From the NCBI GenBank assembly GCA_046346665.1, contig JAXMHQ010000021.1:27421-91420 (forward strand): DNA of 64,000 nt, written 5' to 3'. The position numbers were made by a program, and so were the translations under genes. Under the pieces are notes generated by a model that worked only from the letters and a program-made list of their open reading frames with translations, did not search any database and was not told the origin of the DNA. Positions 7,170 to 13,582 of this stretch are shown here, in pieces; the stretch's first letter is position 1; each line of letters begins with the position of its first letter. Origin of the DNA: JAXMHQ01 sp046346665 (lineage in GTDB: Bacteria > Verrucomicrobiota > Verrucomicrobiia > Limisphaerales > JAXMHQ01).

Positions 7170-7268
7170 GTCCAACAAGATCACTGCACACAACGCCGGA
7201 TGGCGCACTCAGTTCCGCTTTCGCGGATCACGTCATCGGTCCGGCGTGTGTGAGTTCTGGCGTTCGGC
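7170..7268 (+). repeat. attC: attC site of cassette 14 (99 bp, second lineage)
   Basis: R'' GTCCAAC (7170-7176) complements the unusual opening core GTTGGAC of cassette 14; R' GTTCGGC (7262-7268). The arms CACACAACGCCGGA and TCCGGCGTGTGTG pair with one bulged A. Confidence 0.88.
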
Positions 7269-7289
7269 GGGAAACAGGAGCACGTGTTT

Positions 7290-7514
7290 ATGAAGTTCAT
7301 GCCACAGTTCACCAAGAAGCAGCCGGAAGAGGTCGCGCCCGACAGCGCGGGCGACTCGGTCGTCGGCATGGCGGCGCTGGGTTGCTTGACTGCTGGCGTC
7401 GTCGGCATCATGAAAGCCACGAGCATGCAGACAGGCGCGGATGTCATGTGTTGCCTGGTTGGAGCGGCGGCAGCATTTGGCGTCCTGCTTTACATTTGCT
7501 TTCACCGTTTCTAG
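7290..7514 (+). CDS. Cassette 15: small two-helix membrane protein, copy 3 of 3
   Basis: A 74-residue protein nearly identical to those of cassettes 1 and 4 (MKFMPQFTKKQPEEVAP start, CFHRF end as in cassette 1). ATG at 7290 is 9 nt after AGGAG. The DNA match extends upstream to the GTTCGGC core and downstream into the spacer before attC, so the whole cassette is the repeated unit. Confidence 0.75.
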   Translation: MKFMPQFTKKQPEEVAPDSAGDSVVGMAALGCLTAGVVGIMKATSMQTGADVMCCLVGAAAAFGVLLYICFHRF

Positions 7515-7545
7515 GACATGAATCGATTGGCGCATACTACGGTGT

Positions 7546-7671
7546 GCCGAACAATGCGGTGCAGGCAACGGCTACTGCTCCGTGACGAAAGATGAGTTTG
7601 TGGCACATGACATCGTGGTTGCAGTCGCAAGCGCGGCTGCCGGTGGCCGTGCCTGACCTGGGGCGTTCGGC
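7546..7671 (+). repeat. attC: attC site of cassette 15 (126 bp)
   Basis: R'' GCCGAAC (7546-7552) complements the opening GTTCGGC; R' GTTCGGC (7665-7671). G:C-type stem, with ACGGCTACT on the left arm. Confidence 0.9.
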
Positions 7672-7679
7672 AATCGTCT

Positions 7680-7973
7680 ATGCTAGCGTTTAGAGTAATG
7701 ATTAACGGAAAGCACGTCGGCACCGTCGGCATGGATGAAGACGGATTGCTGTTTCTAAAGGCGAGCTGGATGCGCATGAAGGACGCGAAGGGCGTCACTT
7801 TCCCCGACACAGGCGAGGCGCGGTTCACGATTTCGGGATTGCGCGAAAGAACAGATGAGCATCTGGAGTGGTTCTCAAAGGCCCTGATCCCGGGCGATAA
7901 GGTCGAGATGGAGTTGGTGCAGGCTACGGTTGTCGATGCACCCACGAGAGTGGAGCGAAAGCCGAAGACGTGA
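7680..7973 (+). CDS. Cassette 16: small protein related to cassette 8
   Basis: A 97-residue soluble protein with MLAFRVMINGKHVGTVGM at the start and LIPGDKVEMELVQATVVD near the end. The same NG...G start and L..GD.IEI..V..A..D.P ending are seen in cassette 8. The middle (RFTISGLRERTDEHLEWF) fits a small alpha/beta fold. Function unknown. Confidence 0.7.
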   Translation: MLAFRVMINGKHVGTVGMDEDGLLFLKASWMRMKDAKGVTFPDTGEARFTISGLRERTDEHLEWFSKALIPGDKVEMELVQATVVDAPTRVERKPKT

Positions 7974-7986
7974 GAGCGTCATCTAT

Positions 7987-8112
7987 GCCGAACAATGCGG
8001 TGCAGGCAACAGCCACCGCGCCGTGACGAGACATGAGCTTTTGGCACATCATACCGTGGTTGCAGTCGCGAGCGCGGCTGCCGGTGGCTGTGCCTGACCT
8101 GCAGCGTTAGGC
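7987..8112 (+). repeat. attC: attC site of cassette 16 (126 bp)
   Basis: R'' GCCGAAC (7987-7993) complements the opening GTTCGGC; R' GTTAGGC (8106-8112). A:T-type stem. Confidence 0.9.
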
Positions 8113-8122
8113 CGCAGACGCC

Positions 8123-8368
8123 ATGAGCACTTTGACATTGCTCGGATTCGCGATTCTCGTCCTCGGCATTTTCGCAGTTCGATTCCTGCGGCGTGCCATC
8201 GAGGACGGGAGCCTCGGTCGTGAGTGGCTTCGGGCAGAGGTGGCGGTTCTGCTCCTCGGCATCTTGCTCGGTGGCGCAGGGGTAGCATACAGTCGCTATC
8301 CGACGCCTGACACTATCCATTCAATCAGGATACGATACAAGCAGGGGTTGAAAGTCAGCTGGGCTTAG
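8123..8368 (+). CDS. Cassette 17: small two-helix membrane protein
   Basis: An 81-residue protein. Hydrophobic segments lie at about 3-22 (LTLLGFAILVLGIFAVRFL) and 40-56 (VAVLLLGILLGGAGVAY), joined by a charged loop and followed by a basic tail. Unlike the upstream cassettes, about 70 bp without a clear feature (8369-8440) separate the ORF from its attC. No family recognised. Confidence 0.65.
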   Translation: MSTLTLLGFAILVLGIFAVRFLRRAIEDGSLGREWLRAEVAVLLLGILLGGAGVAYSRYPTPDTIHSIRIRYKQGLKVSWA

Positions 8369-8440
8369 CGTTCACTCCGGCTGGGGACGGTCAGCAGATT
8401 GAGTTTCTTGTAGTGGAGAAAGATGCAGGAAATCACTAAA

Positions 8441-8562
8441 GCCGGACAAGTGGATGCAGGGAACTCGGCGATGACGCTTCCTCCGTCGCTCAGCCTATGG
8501 AGGACAGGTCAGTTGACGCTTGACATTCCCTGGCGCCGGGTCTCTGATTCTTGGCGTTGGGC
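8441..8562 (+). repeat. attC: Degenerate attC of cassette 17 (third lineage)
   Basis: The left core GCCGGAC (8441-8447) has one mismatch to the complement of the opening GTTAGGC; R' GTTGGGC (8556-8562). The body is unlike the 126-bp sites. Its left part matches the left part at 11235 (TGCA...GCGATGACG) and its right part matches 11524-11567 (GTCAGTTGACG, TGGCGCCGGGTCT). Confidence 0.6.
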
Positions 8563-8568
8563 TAAAAC

Positions 8569-9084
8569 ATGAGCGCGCACAACAAGGGTTCCGGTCCTCG
8601 CTCAAATAGCTATTCCGAGAATCGGTTCACGAACTGGGCAGAATACGAGCCTTGGTGGCTTGAGGTTCAAGCAGTATTCAAACGGTTCGATGGGAAGATC
8701 GCCAAGAGACCTGCCTTTCCGAAGATTATTGAGCTAGGTGCACACACTGGTTTTATCCGGCCCTGCACGGCTCGAGACGTCGAAGTCCAACTGATGAGTT
8801 GTTCTCCAGATTTTCTGGTCGAATTGCGTGCCGTGTTTATTTTATCAGGCACAGCCAAGCAGTTGAAGAGTTGGCGAGGTTCGAATCCGTTCTATGGCCA
8901 CTACTGGAAGTCTTGTGTTTTTCTACACGCCTACCCGTTTGGCCGTGCTGATCTGGAATGGCTGCGGCGGTTTTACGTTCGCGATGTTCTAATGCATGAG
9001 ATCGGGCACCACCTGGATACGCGGAATATTACTCGCAGGGACCGAGAGCGATTCGCAGAGGAGTTTGCAGAGAAATACGGATGA
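8569..9084 (+). CDS. Cassette 18: HExxH-containing putative metallopeptidase
   Basis: A 171-residue soluble protein. LMHEIGHHLDTR contains an HExxH zinc-binding motif (H143, E144, H147) followed by HLD, typical of minigluzincin-like domains. The N-terminal part is uncharacterised and includes LSGTAKQLKSW. There is no signal peptide, so an intracellular role is likely if it is active. ATG lies 6 nt after the R' core. It could alternatively be a metal-binding non-enzyme; the third zinc ligand is not obvious, with D150 or E161 as candidates. Confidence 0.72.
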   Translation: MSAHNKGSGPRSNSYSENRFTNWAEYEPWWLEVQAVFKRFDGKIAKRPAFPKIIELGAHTGFIRPCTARDVEVQLMSCSPDFLVELRAVFILSGTAKQLKSWRGSNPFYGHYWKSCVFLHAYPFGRADLEWLRRFYVRDVLMHEIGHHLDTRNITRRDRERFAEEFAEKYG

Positions 9085-9085
9085 C

Positions 9086-9262
9086 ACCCAACAATGCGGT
9101 GCAGGCAACTCCGATGAATCGCGAGCAGGCCGCCACCGCGCCGTTACGAGACATGAACAGTTGGCACATCATATCGTGGTTGCAGGCGCAAGCGCGGCTT
9201 CGGTCTTCGCACGGCTACGACCCGACAAGCCCGGTGGCTGTGCCTGACCTGGAGCGTTCGAC
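9086..9262 (+). repeat. attC: attC site of cassette 18 (177 bp, extended)
   Basis: R'' ACCCAAC (9086-9092) nearly complements the opening GTTGGGC; R' GTTCGAC (9256-9262). It has the 126-bp type sequence with an extra block in each arm (about 22 bp near 9110-9131 and about 29 bp near 9200-9229). The site at 9623-9797 has the same two blocks. Confidence 0.8.
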
Positions 9263-9271
9263 AAATAGAAT

Positions 9272-9613
9272 ATGATGAAGCGAAATAGTCTACTCCTGAT
9301 GGCGGCCACGTTGTGCGTTGCTGTGGTTTGGATTGCTGCCGGTATTGCTGAGGAGCCAGCTGCGGTTCAGAAGCACCACGAGCAGGTTGAGGCGAAAGTT
9401 TTAAAAGTGCTGGCAGCTAAAGACGGCGCTGCTGTGTTTCGAGCCTACATCGTGAGTTGGCAGGGACACGAGGTGGTTGCGAGCGACCCTCTCGTCGCGA
9501 CTGCATACAAAGAAGGCGACGTAGCTCCGGTCTTGGTTATGTGGATGCCGTACCCCGATGGCAGGCCCGGCTCCGGTCTGCTTGCGTTCCAAGCGCTCGC
9601 GAAACGCCGGTGA
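9272..9613 (+). CDS. Cassette 19: exported hypothetical protein
   Basis: A 113-residue protein with a signal peptide (MMKRNSLLLMAATLCVAVVW, cleavage near the AGIAEE site at about 25). The mature part is about 88 residues, partly helical (VQKHHEQVEAKVLKVLAA) and partly beta (AVFRAYIVSWQGHEVVASD). It lies between two extended attC sites. No family recognised. Confidence 0.68.
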   Translation: MMKRNSLLLMAATLCVAVVWIAAGIAEEPAAVQKHHEQVEAKVLKVLAAKDGAAVFRAYIVSWQGHEVVASDPLVATAYKEGDVAPVLVMWMPYPDGRPGSGLLAFQALAKRR

Positions 9614-9622
9614 TGACAATAT

Positions 9623-9797
9623 GGACCATTGCGGTGCAGGCAACTCCGATGAGTCGCGAGCAGGCCGCCACCGCGCCGTTGCGTGACATGAGCAGTTGGC
9701 ACATCATATCGTGGTTGCAGTCGCGAGCGCGGCTTCGGTCTCCGCACGGCTGCGACCCGACAAGCCCGGTGGCTGTACCTGACCTGAAGCGTTAGCT
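9623..9797 (+). repeat. attC: attC site of cassette 19 (extended, R'' degenerate)
   Basis: R' GTTAGCT (9791-9797) is intact. The left core reads GGACCAT where GTCGAAC would be expected, so excision of this cassette may be impaired. The body, including both extra arm blocks, matches the site at 9086-9262. Confidence 0.75.
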
Positions 9798-9815
9798 GCG
9801 AAGCACAAGTCCGCT

Positions 9816-10640
9816 ATGTCCGTTACGCCTGAAACGATTTGGAAGGTTCCGGCTTACCTGCCGTATCTTCAGCCACCCCTGACGGAAGCGGTCGTTGCCG
9901 CAGCGGAAGCAAAAATCGGTTACAAGCTTCCGGCCGACTATTTGAATCTGCTGCGGAGGCAGAACGGCGGCTACATCCGGTATTCACTTCCCGAAAGGGT
10001 TCACGAAATAATTGCTGGTATTGGGCCACGCTTTCCATCCCTTGACAGTTTCGATTGGAGCGAATGCCAGGAATGTGTCGGATTCCAGCTGGCTGGCCTA
10101 GTTCCCTTTGACGGCGATGGACATTGGCATCTTTGTTTGGATTACCGTCATCGAACCGATGCACCCGCGATTACCTATGCTGATATCGAGTGTGACTATG
10201 AAACCCCGATCGCCACTTCCTTCACAGATTACCTTGGGAAGCTGCAACTCGAGGTACCAAACGACTACGTCGTGGAAGGCGTTTCGGAAATCCACAAGAT
10301 TACTACCGCCTTATCGGATGCGCTTAGAGTTGCTTTCGAGCCTCCTGACACCTACGCACATGGATATCCAATTTATCGCGCTCAATTGGGAACGAAGAAG
10401 AATCCGGAATGGGTGTGGCTTAGCCCCAATCGGGTGCTGCGCGGTTTTGTTCGCACGGACGATGCGCAGTATAACGAGCTGAAAGACCTCTTGCCGGGAG
10501 AGGCGTCGCGCTTTCCCGAAGTTCCCGCAGATGCTTGTATTCTCGGCGCGACAGACTCAGTAAGAGCAAAGCTGCTTGATGCCTGTATTCGATCTCAAAT
10601 GAGTGTTCGCCCGTTGCGTGAATATGTGCAAGGCAGCTAA
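9816..10640 (+). CDS. Cassette 20: SMI1/KNR4 (SUKH) family protein
   Basis: A 274-residue soluble protein. Residues about 20-150 carry SUKH features: LTEAVVAAAEAKIGYKLPADY, LLRRQNGGY, LVPFDGDGHWHLCLDYR and TSFTDYLGKL. SUKH domains commonly act as immunity proteins against polymorphic or contact-dependent toxins; a toxin partner is not seen here. The C-terminal 110 residues are separate and unassigned. This is the largest cassette gene in the window. The start lies 18 nt after the previous R' and the stop is in the attC core. Confidence 0.8.
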   Translation: MSVTPETIWKVPAYLPYLQPPLTEAVVAAAEAKIGYKLPADYLNLLRRQNGGYIRYSLPERVHEIIAGIGPRFPSLDSFDWSECQECVGFQLAGLVPFDGDGHWHLCLDYRHRTDAPAITYADIECDYETPIATSFTDYLGKLQLEVPNDYVVEGVSEIHKITTALSDALRVAFEPPDTYAHGYPIYRAQLGTKKNPEWVWLSPNRVLRGFVRTDDAQYNELKDLLPGEASRFPEVPADACILGATDSVRAKLLDACIRSQMSVRPLREYVQGS

Positions 10641-10763
10641 CCCGTTCCCTGCAGCCAACAGCCGCCGCCTGCTTTGTTTTCGGTGGTCGGAGGGGGGTTG
10701 CTACTCCGAGACTTCGTCGAGGCTTGGCTCCCCGGCGGCGGTGGCTGAGGGAGGTCGTTCGAC
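10635..10763 (+). repeat. attC: attC site of cassette 20 (129 bp)
   Basis: R'' AGCTAAC (10635-10641) complements the opening GTTAGCT; R' GTTCGAC (10757-10763). The arms CAGCCAACAGCCGCCGCC and GGCGGCGGTGGCTG pair. The central part differs from the 126-bp family. Confidence 0.82.
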
Positions 10764-10783
10764 TGAACAGTATTTCGAGGATT

Positions 10784-11233
10784 ATGTTTGACGTAGTTGG
10801 AGAGCAAATACAGGGGTTGGTCGACTTAGAGACGAAGGGTTGGAACACGAAGACGCCGGATTTGTTTCTCGACATGATCCATCCGGATATGGTTTGGCCG
10901 TGGCCGCCCACATCTCGCGATCACGATCCAGTTCGATGGCAATTCGTATTGGGGCGTTTTGACAGGGAGAGATGGCGAAACGCATGGCAGGATCTTTTCG
11001 ACCATTACGACCTGGTTCACAACCGTCGCGAGACAGTCAGGATTGAGGTTTCTGCGCAGAAGGATGGGGCGTTTGCCGTCGTGGATATAGACACGCTTTG
11101 GCGTCATAAAAGCACCAAAGAGGCTTTCCATTGGAAGGGCCGAGTGTGCAAGATCTACACGAAGATGCCCGACGGAGAGTGGAAGTTTATTTTCCAAACA
11201 GGCGCGCTGGATTACGGGCTTTGCACAAGTTGA
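10784..11233 (+). CDS. Cassette 21: NTF2/SnoaL-like protein
   Basis: A 149-residue soluble protein from ATG 10784. It has an alpha+beta barrel pattern typical of the NTF2-like superfamily: a helical start (MFDVVGEQIQGLVDLETKGW), LFLDMIHPDMVWPWPP, and C-terminal strands FAVVDIDTLWR, FHWKGRVCKIYTKM and EWKFIFQTGALDY. Such proteins bind or transform small molecules; the substrate is unknown. A longer in-frame start at 10724 would overlap the attC and is less likely. Confidence 0.72.
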   Translation: MFDVVGEQIQGLVDLETKGWNTKTPDLFLDMIHPDMVWPWPPTSRDHDPVRWQFVLGRFDRERWRNAWQDLFDHYDLVHNRRETVRIEVSAQKDGAFAVVDIDTLWRHKSTKEAFHWKGRVCKIYTKMPDGEWKFIFQTGALDYGLCTS

Positions 11234-11234
11234 A

Positions 11235-11578
11235 GTCGAACAAACTGGCTGCACCGAATTCCGCGATGACGTCGCTGTTCAAGAGCGGACCACGCGATGG
11301 ATCAAGTCAATGCGGATGCGTTCGCGGAAGCATACAAGGATCTCAATAATATGCTCGCTGGTGTACCAGCCGATTAGGTCTCAAGAGGACCGGGATGCTG
11401 TCGCAGCAGTCTCAAAGCGCCCGCACCTGGACGCGCATGCGAGCTGTCAGTTCGGCTATCGCTGATCCGCCAACTTACGTTGGCGGCTACGGGGGAGAAG
11501 GCGGCGCAACTCGCCGGGCATCGGGTCAGTTGACGGTTGACATCGCTTGGCGCCGGGTCTTTGATCCGGTTGTTGGCT
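11235..11578 (+). repeat. attC: Unusually long attC-like region of cassette 21
   Basis: R'' GTCGAAC (11235-11241) exactly complements the opening GTTCGAC of cassette 21; the next R' is GTTGGCT (11572-11578). The left 50 bp and right 55 bp match the attC at 8441-8562, but about 230 bp separate them. That insert contains a 27-codon frame (11299-11379) and a dispersed palindrome (11467-11491). It may be one attC with a swollen loop or the remains of two sites. Confidence 0.55.
11467..11491 (+). repeat. Dispersed palindrome, family A
   Basis: CCGCCAACTTACGTTGGCGG followed by CTACG: an 8-bp-arm hairpin plus a CTACG(A/G) tail. The same architecture, with other arm sequences, recurs at 12297-12466, 25449, 28140, 34662-34772, 45220 and 49324-49449. 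Confidence 0.8.
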
Positions 11579-11597
11579 GTAACGACGGGCATCTACT

Positions 11598-12068
11598 ATG
11601 TCTGAAGCAGAGAACAAATCCCTGGCTCGCCGGCTCCTGGAGGAAGTGGTCAACACTGGCGAAGTCGAGCGTTTGTCGGAGTTTATCTCCGAGGATTGCA
11701 CAAATCCGCTGATGGGCGTTCAGGGGTGGGGGTGGTTTCGAGACCACGTGCTTAACTTCCGCAGGTGTTATCCCGACCTGGTTGTCACGGTCGACGGCCA
11801 GATTGCCGAAGGCGAAACTGTAGTCACCTGGTGGACGATGCGGGGAACGCACTCTGGGGAGTGGGGAGGCTTGCGGCCCACACATAAGCGGATCGTCCTG
11901 CATGGAGTCAACATCCAGAAATTTCGAAATGGCCGGATCGTCGAGAAATTCGGAGCTTCCAACTCGCTGGAGGCTTTGTTGGAGCTTGGTGTGGTCCAGT
12001 GGGCGGCGGGCCAACAGGGCGCTGCGCCGAATGGCGGTTCGGGCGCCGCGGAGGGCCGGCAGCGGTGA
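11598..12068 (+). CDS. Cassette 22: SnoaL-like ester cyclase family protein
   Basis: A 156-residue protein with the SnoaL/ester-cyclase pattern: N-terminal helix NKSLARRLLEEVVNTGEVE, FISEDCTNPL, then strands VVTVDGQIAEGETVVTWWTM, GTHSGEWGGLRPTHKRI and GVNIQKFRNGRIVEKF. Members bind or isomerise hydrophobic small molecules; the substrate here is unknown. The last 25 residues are low-complexity (GAAPNGGSGAAEG). Its GC content is closer to the core genome than that of the proximal cassettes. No attC is visible after it. Confidence 0.8.
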   Translation: MSEAENKSLARRLLEEVVNTGEVERLSEFISEDCTNPLMGVQGWGWFRDHVLNFRRCYPDLVVTVDGQIAEGETVVTWWTMRGTHSGEWGGLRPTHKRIVLHGVNIQKFRNGRIVEKFGASNSLEALLELGVVQWAAGQQGAAPNGGSGAAEGRQR

Positions 12069-12069
12069 G

Positions 12070-12201
12070 CTAGAGCGTTTCCAATAAAGCTGTAGCCATT
12101 TATTTATCCGCAGATTTCGCAGATGAACGCAGATTATCTGTGAAATCTGCGGATGTTCTTTCAGCCGCTCGCCGGCTACGATTTAACTTGAACCGCTCTA
12201 G
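12070..12201. mobile_element. Small inverted-repeat element (MITE-like)
   Basis: CTAGAGCG at 12070-12077 and CGCTCTAG at 12194-12201 bound a 132-bp non-coding segment. The extended ends CTAGAGCGTTTCC and TTGAACCGCTCTAG are imperfectly complementary. The interior contains a palindromic ATCCGCAGATTT/AAATCTGCGGAT. A diverged relative appears at 32471-32861. It lies just after the last cassette ORF and may have replaced its attC. Confidence 0.55.
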
Positions 12202-12296
12202 CCGTTGACAGCGTTTGGCGCATCGGGACGTGGTGACGGGATGGGAGTCAGGTGGGAGTGGTAAAGTTTGTAAATCAGATGGCGGTTGGGTGGGGG

Positions 12297-12466
12297 TCCG
12301 CCCAACTGACGTTGGCGGCTACGAGGGGAGGTGGCATCGGATCCGCCGACTTACGTTGGCGGCTACGGGGCGGGGTGAGGGGGTGGATTAGAGACTCCTG
12401 ACGTCGTCTCCTACTTTGGGGATGGGGAAGATGCGTGGACCGCCAATTTACATTGGCGGCTACGAG
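12297..12466 (+). repeat. Three dispersed palindromes, family A
   Basis: Copies at 12297-12325, 12342-12367 and 12439-12466, each a CCGCC...GGCGG hairpin with a TTACGT- or TGACGT-like loop and a GGCTACG(A/G) tail. The stretch 12202-12485 otherwise holds no gene. Confidence 0.8.
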
Positions 12467-12485
12467 GGGGGGGAGATGGGTTCTA

Positions 12486-13385
12486 GAGTCCGGCCTTCAT
12501 TTTTTTGAAGGCGTCGACGGTGGCCTGGGATTTGGCGGTGATGGCTCTGAGTTTTTCGGCCTGGGCGGCCTGGAGATCCTGGAGTCGTTTCATGGCGGCC
12601 TGTGTTTCGGCGTCGCCTTTTTGGCGGGCGTCGGCGAGGTCCTGCTGGGCCTGTTCCATGCGGGTTTGCATTTCAAGGACCGCGGCCTGGAATTCTTTTA
12701 GGGAGTCCTCGCGGATTTTGCGGGCGCCGTCCTCGATGGAGACGGCGCCGAGGTCGGGGAGGATGCGGTGGACTTCGTTGGAGATATCCTGGGGAATGGT
12801 GGGGGCAGGTGCGGCGGCGGGAGCGGGGGCGGGTGGCGACGCGGGCGATGGCGCGGGTGAGATCGGATTCGAGGGCGGGCTCCCATTCCGGCGCTAGGCG
12901 GGCGAGGGTTTCGCGGCGGTCATCGGACTGGAGGGCGATGCCGAAGTAAGAGACGGCGCCCTGGGATCGGTTGAAGGCCTCGAGCCCGTCGCCGGCGGCG
13001 GCGGTATCGGCGGCGTCGGAGTTGTCGGAGATGACGGTCACTTTGAGTCGTCCGTCGGAGGCCTGCTGGTATTCGTTGAGGAGGATGGAGACGCGGCCGG
13101 CGTAGGCGGTGACGGAGGCGGGATGGACTGGGTATCTAGGAGTAGAGTAAAAGCGGATTTTCGACGGGGCGCCGAGGTGTTGGAGGACGGCGCGGGTTGA
13201 ATCGGAGAGAGCGGGTGCGGTCTGTCGGGCGGGCGTGGCGGGGTGGGAGGCCCGGTAGACGACGAAGGCGGCGCAGGCGGCGCCGAGGGCGAAGCCGGCG
13301 AAGATCGGGCGGGCACGCGGGCCTGGGCGCTGGAGGTTCGGCGGACGGCTTGGAGTGAGGTGTTCAGTGGCGCTTTCGGCGGCAT
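12486..13385 (-). pseudogene. Frameshifted GldG-like ABC transporter accessory protein
   Basis: The N-terminal frame gives a membrane helix (FAGFALGAACAAFVVY) and a domain typical of GldG-type ABC accessory proteins (LSDSTRAVLQHLG, KIRFYST, YAGRVSILLNEYQQASDGRL). Near 12825-12840, in a run of C and G, the reading continues in another frame (TIPQDISNEVHRILPDLGAV..., then MQTRMEQAQQDLADARQKG to the stop at 12486). The extreme N-terminus (MPPKAPLNTSLQAVRR at 13385) is also in a different frame from the membrane helix, so there are two disruptions. Either this is a decayed gene or the assembly has homopolymer errors. No ABC ATPase or permease lies nearby. Confidence 0.65.
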
Positions 13386-13582
13386 TTGAGTGTCGGTTTC
13401 TTCGGGGAGCAGTTTGCCGCGGGTGGGGGAGGGAAGGAAAAATCGGTGTTGCTGGCGCGGTGGGTGGCGTAAGAGTTCTTGTGTAAAGTTGGAGGGGTGG
13501 TATCATGGGTTTCTATGCAAATGAACAACCCTAAACCTGGAAAGGAAGATACACCCATGAGAGCAGCGAAGCCCTCACCTTG

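Larger units (their letters stand above)
1..12068. mobile_element. Chromosomal integron: integrase 5' end, attI and about 22 cassettes
   Basis: A minus-strand integrase fragment (1-401) is followed by a non-coding attI-like region and by an array of short plus-strand ORFs. Each ORF is followed by an imperfect palindrome starting with an RYYYAAC-like core and ending with a GTTRRRY-like core. This is the layout of integron cassettes behind an integrase gene. The array reads away from the integrase, as expected if cassettes enter at attI. The last recognisable right-hand core is at 11572-11578 and the last cassette-like ORF ends at 12068. Cassettes 1-16 have well preserved sites and those beyond about 8.4 kb are increasingly degenerate. 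The assignment rests on sequence pattern only; integrase activity is not shown. Confidence 0.93.

Noticed and set aside
983..8320. Many minus-strand ORFs in the array with recurring peptides such as QAQPPAAALATATTM
   Set aside because: They are reverse translations of the repeated attC sites and of the antisense of cassette genes; none has its own start context.
946..10763. Regularly spaced near-identical repeats suggesting a CRISPR array
   Set aside because: The repeats are 99-177 bp with paired core sites, and the spacers are gene-length ORFs. No short spacers or cas genes occur; this is an integron attC array.
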